Assembly: GCF_001277235.1 (NCBI RefSeq) | Contig: NZ_CP012266.1 | Coordinates: 434,001-498,000, forward strand | Direction: 5' to 3' | DNA: 64,000 nt | Source of the DNA: Cronobacter dublinensis subsp. dublinensis LMG 23823 | Lineage (GTDB): Bacteria; Pseudomonadota; Gammaproteobacteria; Enterobacterales; Enterobacteriaceae | Shown: positions 37,980-45,996 of the stretch, piece by piece | Layout of the letters: every line of letters starts with the position of its first letter | Position numbering within the stretch: the stretch's first letter is position 1 | The notes under the pieces: generated by a model | The model's database searches: none | What the model saw: the letters and a program-made list of their open reading frames with translations, nothing else | What the model was told of the DNA's origin: nothing | Position numbers and translations under genes: made by a program

Positions 37980-38007
37980 TTGAAAACGGGTCATTCTACC
38001 GCCATCT
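37980..38007 (+). promoter_or_regulatory. Sigma-32 heat-shock promoter of rlmE-ftsH
   Basis: TTGAAA (37980-37985), 13-base spacer, CCGCCATCT (37999-38007) fits the sigma-32 consensus CTTGAAA-N13-CCCCATNT. E. coli rlmE (rrmJ)-ftsH is a heat-shock operon. It is 74 bases upstream of the rlmE start. Confidence 0.78.
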
Positions 38008-38080
38008 CCCAATTATCGCCAAATGGCAATACGTGGGTTTTTGAGCCTGCGGCTCACGATGAACCCGGATGGAATGTGAA

Positions 38081-38710
38081 ATGACAGGTAAAAAGCGTTC
38101 TGCCAGCTCCAGTCGCTGGCTACAGGAACACTTTAGCGATAAATATGTTCAACAGGCACAGAAAAAAGGGTTACGTTCCCGTGCCTGGTTTAAACTTGAT
38201 GAAATACAGCAAAGTGACAAGATTTTTAAACCGGGAATGACGGTCGTCGATCTTGGCGCGGCACCCGGCGGTTGGTCACAGTATGTGGTCACGCAAATCG
38301 GAGGAGCAGGCCGTATTATCGCTTGCGATCTTTTACCAATGGATCCTATCGTTGGTGTGGACTTCCTTCAGGGCGACTTTCGTGATGAATTAGTCATGAA
38401 AGCGTTACTGGAACGCGTGGGCGACAGTAAAGTACAGGTTGTCATGTCAGATATGGCACCGAACATGAGCGGGACTCCGGCTGTGGATATTCCCCGCGCC
38501 ATGTATCTGGTGGAACTGGCGCTCGAGATGTGTCGAGACGTGCTGGCACCGGGCGGTAGTTTTGTAGTGAAGGTGTTTCAGGGCGAAGGTTTCGATGAGT
38601 ACCTGCGGGAAATTCGCTCCCTGTTTACGAAGGTGAAAGTTCGTAAACCGGACTCTTCTCGTGCCCGTTCACGTGAAGTGTACATTGTAGCGACCGGGCG
38701 CAAACTATAG
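38081..38710 (+). CDS. rlmE: 23S rRNA 2'-O-methyltransferase RlmE (RrmJ/FtsJ)
   Basis: Heat-shock-induced methyltransferase for Um2552 in the 23S rRNA A-loop of 50S particles. The start MTGKKRSASSS at 38081 gives 209 residues; the ORF can be extended by four codons to 38069. The SAM motif VDLGAAPGGWSQ and the K-D-K-E catalytic set are intact: Lys38, Asp124 in MSDMAPNMSG, Lys164 in FVVKVFQGEG, and Glu199 in SREVYIV. It lies upstream of ftsH in one operon. Confidence 0.98.
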   Translation: MTGKKRSASSSRWLQEHFSDKYVQQAQKKGLRSRAWFKLDEIQQSDKIFKPGMTVVDLGAAPGGWSQYVVTQIGGAGRIIACDLLPMDPIVGVDFLQGDFRDELVMKALLERVGDSKVQVVMSDMAPNMSGTPAVDIPRAMYLVELALEMCRDVLAPGGSFVVKVFQGEGFDEYLREIRSLFTKVKVRKPDSSRARSREVYIVATGRKL

Positions 38711-38766
38711 TACCCTGACGCTGTTTGTTAACACAGTTGTAATATGAGGTTAATCCCTTGAGTGAC

Positions 38767-40701
38767 ATGGCGAAAAACCTAATACTCTGGCTGGTCATCG
38801 CAGTTGTGCTGATGTCAGTATTCCAGAGCTTTGGGCCCAGCGAGTCGAGTGGCCGTAGGGTGGATTACTCTACCTTCCTGCAAGAAGTTAACCAGGACCA
38901 GGTTCGCGAAGCGCGTATCAACGGACGTGAAATCAACGTTACCAAGAAAGATAGTAACCGATACACGACTTACATTCCCGTAAACGATCCCAAACTCCTT
39001 GATAACCTGCTGACCAAAAACGTAAAAGTGGTCGGTGAACCGCCTGAAGAGCAGAGCCTGCTGGCCACTATCTTCATCTCCTGGTTCCCGATGCTGCTGT
39101 TAATTGGGGTCTGGATATTCTTCATGCGCCAGATGCAGGGCGGCGGTGGCAAAGGTGCCATGTCGTTCGGTAAAAGCAAGGCGCGCATGCTGACGGAAGA
39201 TCAGATTAAAACCACTTTTGCTGATGTGGCTGGTTGCGACGAAGCGAAAGAGGAAGTCGGCGAGCTGGTGGAATACCTGCGCGAACCGAGCCGTTTCCAG
39301 AAGCTGGGCGGTAAAATTCCGAAGGGCGTCCTGATGGTCGGCCCGCCGGGGACCGGTAAAACCCTGCTGGCGAAAGCCATCGCGGGCGAGGCGAAAGTGC
39401 CGTTCTTTACCATTTCCGGTTCTGACTTCGTTGAAATGTTTGTGGGTGTGGGCGCGTCCCGTGTTCGCGACATGTTCGAACAGGCTAAAAAAGCGGCGCC
39501 GTGCATCATCTTCATCGATGAGATCGATGCTGTAGGTCGTCAGCGTGGCGCGGGTCTTGGCGGTGGTCACGATGAACGTGAACAGACGCTGAACCAGATG
39601 CTGGTTGAGATGGATGGTTTCGAAGGTAACGAAGGCATTATTGTTATCGCTGCGACTAACCGTCCTGACGTGCTTGACCCGGCGCTGCTGCGTCCCGGTC
39701 GTTTCGACCGCCAGGTTGTGGTTGGCCTGCCGGATGTGCGTGGCCGTGAGCAGATCCTGAAAGTGCATATGCGTCGCGTACCGCTGGCACCGGATATCGA
39801 CGCGGCTATCATCGCGCGCGGTACGCCGGGCTTCTCCGGTGCTGACCTTGCTAACCTCGTCAACGAAGCAGCGCTCTTTGCCGCTCGCGGCAATAAACGC
39901 GTCGTTTCGATGGTGGAGTTTGAAAAAGCGAAAGACAAAATCATGATGGGCGCGGAACGCCGCTCCATGGTGATGACCGAAGCGCAGAAAGAGTCGACCG
40001 CGTACCATGAAGCGGGCCATGCGATTATCGGTCGTCTGGTGCCTGAGCACGATCCGGTGCATAAAGTGACGATCATCCCGCGCGGTCGCGCGCTGGGCGT
40101 GACGTTCTTCCTGCCTGAAGGCGACGCTATCAGCGCCAGCCGTCAGAAGCTGGAAAGCCAGATTTCGACGCTGTACGGCGGCCGTCTGGCGGAAGAGATC
40201 ATCTACGGGCCGGAGCATGTCTCCACCGGTGCGTCTAACGACATTAAAGTCGCGACTAACCTTGCTCGTAACATGGTGACCCAGTGGGGCTTCTCTGACA
40301 AACTCGGTCCGCTGCTGTATGCGGAAGAAGAGGGCGAAGTGTTCCTGGGCCGCAGCGTGGCGAAAGCCAAGCATATGTCAGATGAAACGGCGCGTATTAT
40401 CGATCAGGAAGTCAAGGCTCTGATTGAACGTAACTATAATCGCGCTCGCCAGATCCTCAACGATAACATGGACATCCTGCATGCCATGAAAGACGCGCTG
40501 ATGAAGTATGAAACCATCGACGCGCCGCAAATTGACGATCTGATGGCTCGCCGTGATGTTCGCCCGCCAGCAGGCTGGGAAGATCCAGGCGCCAACAATA
40601 ACTCTGACAGCAACGGTACACCGCGTGCGCCGCGTCCGGTTGATGAACCGCGTACGCCGAACCCGGGCAACACCATGTCTGAGCAGTTTGGCGATAAATA
40701 A
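38767..40701 (+). CDS. ftsH: ATP-dependent zinc metalloprotease FtsH
   Basis: Essential membrane AAA+ protease. It degrades LpxC (balancing LPS against phospholipid), sigma-32 and misassembled membrane proteins. Two transmembrane helices (about 5-24 and 98-120) flank a periplasmic domain; then Walker A GPPGTGKT (about 192-199), Walker B IIFIDEIDA, the SRH arginines, and zinc motif HEAGH (His414, His418) with Asp492. From ATG 38767 the length is 644, as in E. coli. A TTG at 38758 has better spacing to GAGG and would add three residues. The C-terminus ends in a Pro/Asn-rich tail. Confidence 0.98.
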   Translation: MAKNLILWLVIAVVLMSVFQSFGPSESSGRRVDYSTFLQEVNQDQVREARINGREINVTKKDSNRYTTYIPVNDPKLLDNLLTKNVKVVGEPPEEQSLLATIFISWFPMLLLIGVWIFFMRQMQGGGGKGAMSFGKSKARMLTEDQIKTTFADVAGCDEAKEEVGELVEYLREPSRFQKLGGKIPKGVLMVGPPGTGKTLLAKAIAGEAKVPFFTISGSDFVEMFVGVGASRVRDMFEQAKKAAPCIIFIDEIDAVGRQRGAGLGGGHDEREQTLNQMLVEMDGFEGNEGIIVIAATNRPDVLDPALLRPGRFDRQVVVGLPDVRGREQILKVHMRRVPLAPDIDAAIIARGTPGFSGADLANLVNEAALFAARGNKRVVSMVEFEKAKDKIMMGAERRSMVMTEAQKESTAYHEAGHAIIGRLVPEHDPVHKVTIIPRGRALGVTFFLPEGDAISASRQKLESQISTLYGGRLAEEIIYGPEHVSTGASNDIKVATNLARNMVTQWGFSDKLGPLLYAEEEGEVFLGRSVAKAKHMSDETARIIDQEVKALIERNYNRARQILNDNMDILHAMKDALMKYETIDAPQIDDLMARRDVRPPAGWEDPGANNNSDSNGTPRAPRPVDEPRTPNPGNTMSEQFGDK

Positions 40702-40730
40702 TTGCCTGCTGTAGTATCAATGCATTAATT

Positions 40731-40757
40731 AAAACCCCGGCCTGTCCGGGGTTTTCT
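40731..40757 (+). terminator. Rho-independent terminator between ftsH and folP
   Basis: AAAACCCCGG-cctg-TCCGGGGTTTT stem flanked by A and T, 30 bases past the ftsH stop. Confidence 0.88.
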
Positions 40758-40791
40758 GTTTTCGTTCATTCAAGTTCATAAGGGAATGGCA

Positions 40792-41640
40792 ATGAAACTC
40801 TTCGCTCAGGGCTCAACGCTCGAACTTTCTCACCCGCACGTGATGGGGATCCTGAATGTCACGCCGGATTCTTTCTCCGATGGCGGCCAGCACAACACGC
40901 TGGTCGAGGCGGTGAAACACGCCAATGCGATGATTAACGCCGGGGCGACCATCATTGACGTGGGCGGCGAATCGACCCGTCCTGGCGCGGCGGAAGTGAG
41001 CGTGGAGGAAGAACTCTCCCGAGTGGTGCCGGTAGTGGAAGCGCTGGCGCAGCGGTTTGAAGTCTGGGTATCGGTAGATACCTCCAAACCGGAAGTAATC
41101 CGCGAGTCGGCGCGGGCAGGCGCTCATATCATAAATGATATCCGCTCGCTGACGGAGCCCGGTGCGCTGGAAGCGGCGGCGCAGACGGGTCTGCCTGTGT
41201 GCCTAATGCATATGCAGGGGCAGCCGAAAACGATGCAGCAGGCACCGCATTATGACGATGTGTTTGCCGACGTCGCGCACTTTTTTGAGGAACATATCGC
41301 CCGTTGTGAAGCGGCAGGCATTACAAAAGAAAAAATCATACTCGACCCGGGATTCGGTTTCGGTAAAAATCTGGCCCACAATTACCAGCTTCTCGCCCGG
41401 CTTTCAGCGTTTCACCGCTTCGGAATGCCTTTGCTGGTGGGAATGTCGCGTAAGTCGATGATTGGACAGCTCCTTAACGTCGGGCCCGATCAGCGCCTGC
41501 CCGGTAGCCTTGCCTGTGCGGTGATGGCCGCCATGCAAGGTGCGCAGATCGTTCGGGTTCATGATGTGAAAGAAACCGTCGAAGCGATGCGCGTAGTGGA
41601 AGCAACTCTTTCAGCGAAGGATAAAAAATACTATGAGTAA
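40792..41640 (+). CDS. folP: Dihydropteroate synthase
   Basis: Folate synthesis enzyme joining p-aminobenzoate to dihydropterin pyrophosphate; the sulfonamide target. The ATG at 40792 has AAGGGA six bases upstream and gives 282 residues, like E. coli; an ATG two codons earlier is too close to the ribosome site. TIM-barrel motifs are intact: GILNVTPDSFSDGG, DVGGESTRPGA, DPGFGFGKN and GMSRKSMIG. No insertion typical of sulfonamide-resistant variants is seen. Overlaps glmM by eight bases. Confidence 0.98.
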   Translation: MKLFAQGSTLELSHPHVMGILNVTPDSFSDGGQHNTLVEAVKHANAMINAGATIIDVGGESTRPGAAEVSVEEELSRVVPVVEALAQRFEVWVSVDTSKPEVIRESARAGAHIINDIRSLTEPGALEAAAQTGLPVCLMHMQGQPKTMQQAPHYDDVFADVAHFFEEHIARCEAAGITKEKIILDPGFGFGKNLAHNYQLLARLSAFHRFGMPLLVGMSRKSMIGQLLNVGPDQRLPGSLACAVMAAMQGAQIVRVHDVKETVEAMRVVEATLSAKDKKYYE

Positions 41641-42970
41641 CCGTAAATATTTCGGGACGGACGGCATTCGCGGCCGCGTAGGCGATGCGCCGATCACCCC
41701 TGATTTCGTTCTGAAGCTGGGCTGGGCAGCGGGCAAAGTGCTGGCGCGTCATGGCTCCCGTAAAGTCATTATCGGCAAGGACACCCGTATTTCTGGTTAC
41801 ATGCTGGAATCCGCATTAGAAGCGGGGCTGGCCGCGGCCGGGCTTTCGGCGCTCTTTACCGGGCCGATGCCGACGCCTGCAGTCGCGTATCTGACGCGTA
41901 CTTTCCGTGCGGAAGCGGGCATTGTTATCTCTGCGTCCCATAACCCGTTTTACGATAACGGCATCAAATTCTTCTCCATCGACGGCACCAAACTACCGGA
42001 CGAAGTGGAAGAGGCTATCGAAGCGGAGCTGGAAAAAGAAATTAGCTGCGTGGATTCCGCCGAACTCGGCAAAGCGAGCCGGATCGTTGACGCCGCCGGA
42101 CGCTATATCGAATTCTGTAAAGGCACGTTCCCTAACGAGCTTAGCCTGAACGGCCTGAAAATCGTTGTGGACTGCGCGAATGGCGCGACATACCACATCG
42201 CGCCTAATGTGCTGCGCGAGCTGGGCGCACGGGTTATCACCATCGGCAGCGAGCCTGACGGGCTTAACATTAACGAAAAATGCGGAGCGACTGATGTGCG
42301 CCTGTTACAGGAGCGCGTGGTGGCTGAGAAAGCCGATTTGGGCATCGCATTCGACGGTGATGGCGACCGCGTCATTATGGTTGACCATGAAGGCAACAAG
42401 GTCGATGGCGATCAGATCCTTTATATCATTGCGCGCGAAGGGCTACGTCAGGGCCAGCTGCGCGGTGGCGCAGTGGGTACGCTGATGAGTAATATGGGCC
42501 TTGAGGTCGCGCTGAAACAGCTCGGCATCCCCTTTGCGCGTGCGAAAGTAGGCGACCGCTACGTGCTCGAAAAGATGCAGGAAAAAGGCTGGCGCATTGG
42601 CGCTGAAAACTCCGGCCACGTCATTCTGCTCGATAAAACCACGACTGGCGACGGCATCGTGGCGGCATTGCAGGTGTTAACGGCGATTGCGCGTAACCAT
42701 ATGAGTCTGCACGATCTCTGCAGCGGCATGAAGCTGTTCCCGCAAATCCTGGTCAACGTGCGCTTTACGCCGGGCAGCGGCGATCCGCTCGAGCATGAAA
42801 CAGTAAAAGCCGTAACTGAGAGCGTTGAGCAAGCGCTGGGCAAACGCGGACGCGTGTTGCTGCGTAAATCCGGCACCGAGCCTCTGATCCGCGTGATGGT
42901 TGAAGGGGAAGACGAAGCGCAGGTGACGGAATTTGCGCATCGTATCGCGGATGCGGTGAAAGCGGTTTAA
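41633..42970 (+). CDS. glmM: Phosphoglucosamine mutase
   Basis: Converts glucosamine-6-phosphate to glucosamine-1-phosphate for UDP-GlcNAc, the substrate of MurA encoded at 27448. It has 445 residues with the phosphorylated Ser102 in ISASHNP, metal-binding DGDGDR, sugar-binding GAENSGH and phosphate-binding RKSGTEPLIRVM. Translation is coupled to folP through an eight-base overlap. RapZ, encoded in this window, tunes the GlmS step just before it. Confidence 0.98.
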   Translation: MSNRKYFGTDGIRGRVGDAPITPDFVLKLGWAAGKVLARHGSRKVIIGKDTRISGYMLESALEAGLAAAGLSALFTGPMPTPAVAYLTRTFRAEAGIVISASHNPFYDNGIKFFSIDGTKLPDEVEEAIEAELEKEISCVDSAELGKASRIVDAAGRYIEFCKGTFPNELSLNGLKIVVDCANGATYHIAPNVLRELGARVITIGSEPDGLNINEKCGATDVRLLQERVVAEKADLGIAFDGDGDRVIMVDHEGNKVDGDQILYIIAREGLRQGQLRGGAVGTLMSNMGLEVALKQLGIPFARAKVGDRYVLEKMQEKGWRIGAENSGHVILLDKTTTGDGIVAALQVLTAIARNHMSLHDLCSGMKLFPQILVNVRFTPGSGDPLEHETVKAVTESVEQALGKRGRVLLRKSGTEPLIRVMVEGEDEAQVTEFAHRIADAVKAV

Positions 42971-42984
42971 TTTCTCAGGCGCTT

Positions 42985-43010
42985 AAAAAGGCGGCGAAAG
43001 TCGCCTTTAA
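42985..43010 (+). terminator. Possible terminator after glmM
   Basis: AAAGGCG-gcgaaagt-CGCCTTT inverted repeat 16 bases past the glmM stop. The T tract is short (TTTAAAAT), so termination may be partial. Confidence 0.45.
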
Positions 43011-43193
43011 AATCGCCGTTTTAGCGTGTTTTGCCGTTTTTTTCCGCAGTCAGCATTCGGCGTTAAAATTGCACTTGCGCGCCCAGAACACTTTCGTTAG
43101 TATTCACACCCGCTTCAGTAGGGAATGACAAATACCCTGCTTTATTGGTTTGAAGCAATTGGCTGCGGTAACCCCGCAAGGAACAGGTTGATT

Positions 43194-43526
43194 ATGTACG
43201 AAGCTCTTTTGGTAGTTTTCCTTATTGTAGCGCTGGGCCTCGTGGGTCTTATCATGCTGCAGCAAGGTAAAGGCGCTGATATGGGAGCCTCCTTTGGCGC
43301 AGGCGCTTCTGCTACGCTGTTCGGTTCAAGTGGTTCTGGTAACTTCATGACCCGTATGACAGCTGTGCTGGCAACCCTGTTCTTCATTATCAGCCTGGTG
43401 CTGGGTAACATTAACAGCAACAAAACCAATAAAGGAAGTGAGTGGGAAAACCTGACTGCGCCAGCAAAAACTGAGCAGACTCAGCCCGCAGCGCCGGCTA
43501 AGCCGACCAGCGATATCCCGCGTTAA
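43194..43526 (+). CDS. secG: Preprotein translocase subunit SecG
   Basis: Small inner-membrane subunit of SecYEG that assists SecA-driven translocation. MYEALLVVFLIV at 43194 gives 110 residues, the E. coli length; the longer ORF to 43125 is leader. Two transmembrane helices (about 2-20 and 50-70) flank a Gly/Ser-rich cytoplasmic loop (FGAGASATLFGSSGSGNF), and the C-terminal tail is Ala/Pro-rich. Followed by tRNA-Leu, probably in the same transcript. Confidence 0.97.
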   Translation: MYEALLVVFLIVALGLVGLIMLQQGKGADMGASFGAGASATLFGSSGSGNFMTRMTAVLATLFFIISLVLGNINSNKTNKGSEWENLTAPAKTEQTQPAAPAKPTSDIPR

Positions 43527-43568
43527 TTTGTCAGCTTCGCGCAGTAAACAGAAACTGCGCACTATAGT

Positions 43569-43655
43569 GCCGAGGTGGTGGAATTGGTAGACACGCTACC
43601 TTGAGGTGGTAGTGCCCGATTGGGCTTACGGGTTCAAGTCCCGTCCTCGGTACCA
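43569..43655 (+). tRNA. leuU: tRNA-Leu(GAG)
   Basis: An 87-nt class II tRNA with acceptor GCCGAGG/CCTCGGT, a long variable arm (TGCCCGATTGGGCTTAC), T-arm GGTTCAAGTCC and encoded CCA. The anticodon stem CTACC-ttGAGgt-GGTAG gives GAG, reading CUC/CUU leucine codons. It matches E. coli leuU in position and nearly all bases. Confidence 0.98.
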
Positions 43656-43669
43656 AATCCCAGCAGAAC

Positions 43670-43698
43670 TTGCAATTTAAACGTTAAAGGCGTAGTAT
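43670..43698 (+). promoter_or_regulatory. Sigma-70 promoter of metY-rimP-nusA-infB
   Basis: TTGCAA (43670-43675), 17-base spacer, TAGTAT (43693-43698), 17 bases before the tRNA 5' end. This corresponds to the main metY operon promoter in E. coli. Confidence 0.75.
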
Positions 43699-43714
43699 TT
43701 GCCACGTTTTCGGA

Positions 43715-43791
<77 letters not shown>

Positions 43792-43918
43792 CTTTCCCTG
43801 AGAGTTGTTTTTCAAATATACTGTGAAGTGCAGCGAATGCCTTCCTGACCGTTTTTGAAAGAAAATTCCCCGGAAGGTGTTCCGGACCGCGCATTGCGGT
43901 TTACAGGGTTCAGTTATT

Positions 43919-43946
43919 AAAAGCCCCGATTTATCGGGGTTTTTTG
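43919..43946 (+). terminator. Terminator between metY and rimP
   Basis: AAAAGCCCCGAT-tt-ATCGGGGTTTTTT, a strong intrinsic terminator 128 bases past metY. The essential rimP-nusA-infB genes follow, so read-through is required, as known for the E. coli operon. Confidence 0.85.
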
Positions 43947-44004
43947 TTATCTGGCTAAAGAATAACTGGGCTTTATGCCCTTTTTTTATGTCCTGGGGGT
44001 GGGC

Positions 44005-44457
44005 TTGTCCACATTAGAGCAAAAATTAACAGAGATGATTACGGCACCGGTGGAAGCGCTGGGCTACGAACTCGTCGGCATCGAATTCATTCGCGGTCGC
44101 ACATCGACGCTGCGCATCTATATTGATAGTGAAGATGGCATCACTGTTGACGATTGTGCTGATGTCAGCCACCAGGTTAGCGCCGTTCTTGATGTCGAAG
44201 ACCCGGTTACGGTGGCTTACAACCTGGAAGTCTCCTCGCCTGGCCTCGACCGTCCTCTCTTCACTGCCGAACACTATGCCCGTTACACTGGCGAAGAGGT
44301 GACGCTGGTACTGCGTATGGCGGTACAGAATCGTCGTAAGTGGCAGGGAATCATTAAAGCCGTTGATGGCGAAATGATTACCGTTGCAGTTGACGGCAAA
44401 GATGAAGTGTTCGCGCTGAGCAACATTCAGAAAGCGAACCTGGTACCCCAATTTTAA
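44005..44457 (+). CDS. rimP: Ribosome maturation factor RimP
   Basis: 30S maturation factor of 150 residues. I start at the TTG at 44005 (STLEQKLTEMI follows), preceded by a G-rich GGGGGTGGG; E. coli also begins at this point. The upstream ORF extension (43975) is inside the leader. The conserved GRTSTLRIYID, DCADVSHQVS and VSSPGLDRPL segments belong to the two-domain RimP fold. First protein gene of rimP-nusA-infB-rbfA-truB. Confidence 0.97.
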   Translation: MSTLEQKLTEMITAPVEALGYELVGIEFIRGRTSTLRIYIDSEDGITVDDCADVSHQVSAVLDVEDPVTVAYNLEVSSPGLDRPLFTAEHYARYTGEEVTLVLRMAVQNRRKWQGIIKAVDGEMITVAVDGKDEVFALSNIQKANLVPQF

Positions 44458-44484
44458 CAGTCTGGATTGAGGCGAAGGCCCCTG

Positions 44485-45972
44485 ATGAATAAAGAAATTT
44501 TGGCTGTTGTCGAAGCAGTTTCCAACGAAAAAGCGGTTCCGCGCGAGAAAATCTTTGAAGCGCTGGAAAGCGCGCTGGCTACGGCAACCAAGAAAAAATA
44601 TGAACAAGAGATCGATGTTCGCGTGAGCATCGACCGTAAAAGCGGTGATTTCGATACGTTCCGCCGCTGGGTTATTGTTGAAGAAGTCACCCAGCCGACT
44701 CGTGAAATCACACTGGAAGCGGCGCGTTACGAAGATCCGAGCCTGAACGTCGGCGAATACGTCGAAGATCAGATCGAATCCGTCACGTTTGACCGCATCA
44801 CGACGCAGACCGCCAAACAGGTCATCGTACAGAAAGTCCGTGAAGCTGAACGCGCGATGGTTGTTGACCAGTTCCGCGAGCATGAAGGTGAAATCATCAC
44901 CGGCGTGGTGAAGAAAGTTAACCGCGAAAACATCACGCTGGACCTCGGCAGCAACGCCGAAGCCGTCATTCTGCGTGAAGACATGCTGCCGCGTGAAAAC
45001 TTCCGTCCGGGCGACCGCATTCGCGGCGTACTGTACGCCGTTCGTCCTGAAGCGCGCGGCGCTCAGCTGTTCGTCACTCGCGCCAAGCCGGAGATGCTGA
45101 TTGAGCTGTTCCGCATCGAAGTACCGGAAATCGGCGAAGAAGTGATTGAAATTAAAGCGGCTGCCCGCGATCCGGGTTCACGCGCTAAAATTGCGGTGAA
45201 AACCAATGACAAGCGCATCGACCCGGTCGGCGCCTGCGTAGGTATGCGCGGCGCGCGCGTTCAGGCGGTGTCGACCGAGCTTGGCGGCGAGCGTATTGAT
45301 ATCGTGCTGTGGGATGACAATCCGGCGCAGTTCGTTATCAACGCCATGGCGCCGGCAGACGTCGCGTCTATCGTGGTGGATGAAGATAAACACACCATGG
45401 ATATCGCCGTCGAAGCGGGCAATCTGGCGCAGGCCATCGGCCGTAACGGCCAGAACGTGCGTCTTGCTTCACAGCTGAGCGGCTGGGAACTCAACGTAAT
45501 GACCGTTGAAGACCTCCAGGCCAAGCATCAGGCTGAAGCGCACGCCGCCATTGATACTTTTACGAAGTATCTCGACATTGATGAAGAGTTCGCCACGGTT
45601 CTGGTAGAAGAGGGCTTCTCCACGCTCGAAGAACTGGCCTACGTGCCAATGAAAGAGCTGCTGGAAATCGACGGCCTGGACGAGTCGACCGTGGAAGCAT
45701 TACGCGAACGCGCTAAAAACGCGCTCACCACCCTGGCGCTGGCTCAGGAAGAGAGCCTCGGCGACAACAAGCCGGCTGACGATCTGCTTAACCTCGAAGG
45801 TATGGATCGTACGCTGGCTTACAAACTCGCTGCTCGCGGTGTGTGTACGCTTGATGACCTCGCCGATCAAGGCGTGGACGACCTCGCGGATATCGAAGGG
45901 TTGACCGATGAGAAAGCCGGTGAGCTTATCATGGCCGCTCGTAACATCCGCTGGTTTAGCGACGAAGCGTAA
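44485..45972 (+). CDS. nusA: Transcription termination/antitermination factor NusA
   Basis: RNA-polymerase-binding elongation factor that aids pausing, intrinsic termination and antitermination. The start MNKEILAVVEAV at 44485 gives 495 residues. Order: N-terminal polymerase-binding domain (1-130), S1 (about 135-200), KH1 and KH2 (about 200-345), then two acidic helix-hairpin-helix repeats (AR1 about 365-430 and AR2 about 440-495), the E. coli type that binds alpha-CTD and lambda N. Conserved GMRGARVQAVSTELGGERID lies in KH1. Confidence 0.98.
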   Translation: MNKEILAVVEAVSNEKAVPREKIFEALESALATATKKKYEQEIDVRVSIDRKSGDFDTFRRWVIVEEVTQPTREITLEAARYEDPSLNVGEYVEDQIESVTFDRITTQTAKQVIVQKVREAERAMVVDQFREHEGEIITGVVKKVNRENITLDLGSNAEAVILREDMLPRENFRPGDRIRGVLYAVRPEARGAQLFVTRAKPEMLIELFRIEVPEIGEEVIEIKAAARDPGSRAKIAVKTNDKRIDPVGACVGMRGARVQAVSTELGGERIDIVLWDDNPAQFVINAMAPADVASIVVDEDKHTMDIAVEAGNLAQAIGRNGQNVRLASQLSGWELNVMTVEDLQAKHQAEAHAAIDTFTKYLDIDEEFATVLVEEGFSTLEELAYVPMKELLEIDGLDESTVEALRERAKNALTTLALAQEESLGDNKPADDLLNLEGMDRTLAYKLAARGVCTLDDLADQGVDDLADIEGLTDEKAGELIMAARNIRWFSDEA

Positions 45973-45996
45973 TAAACTGTAGCAGGAAGGAACAGC

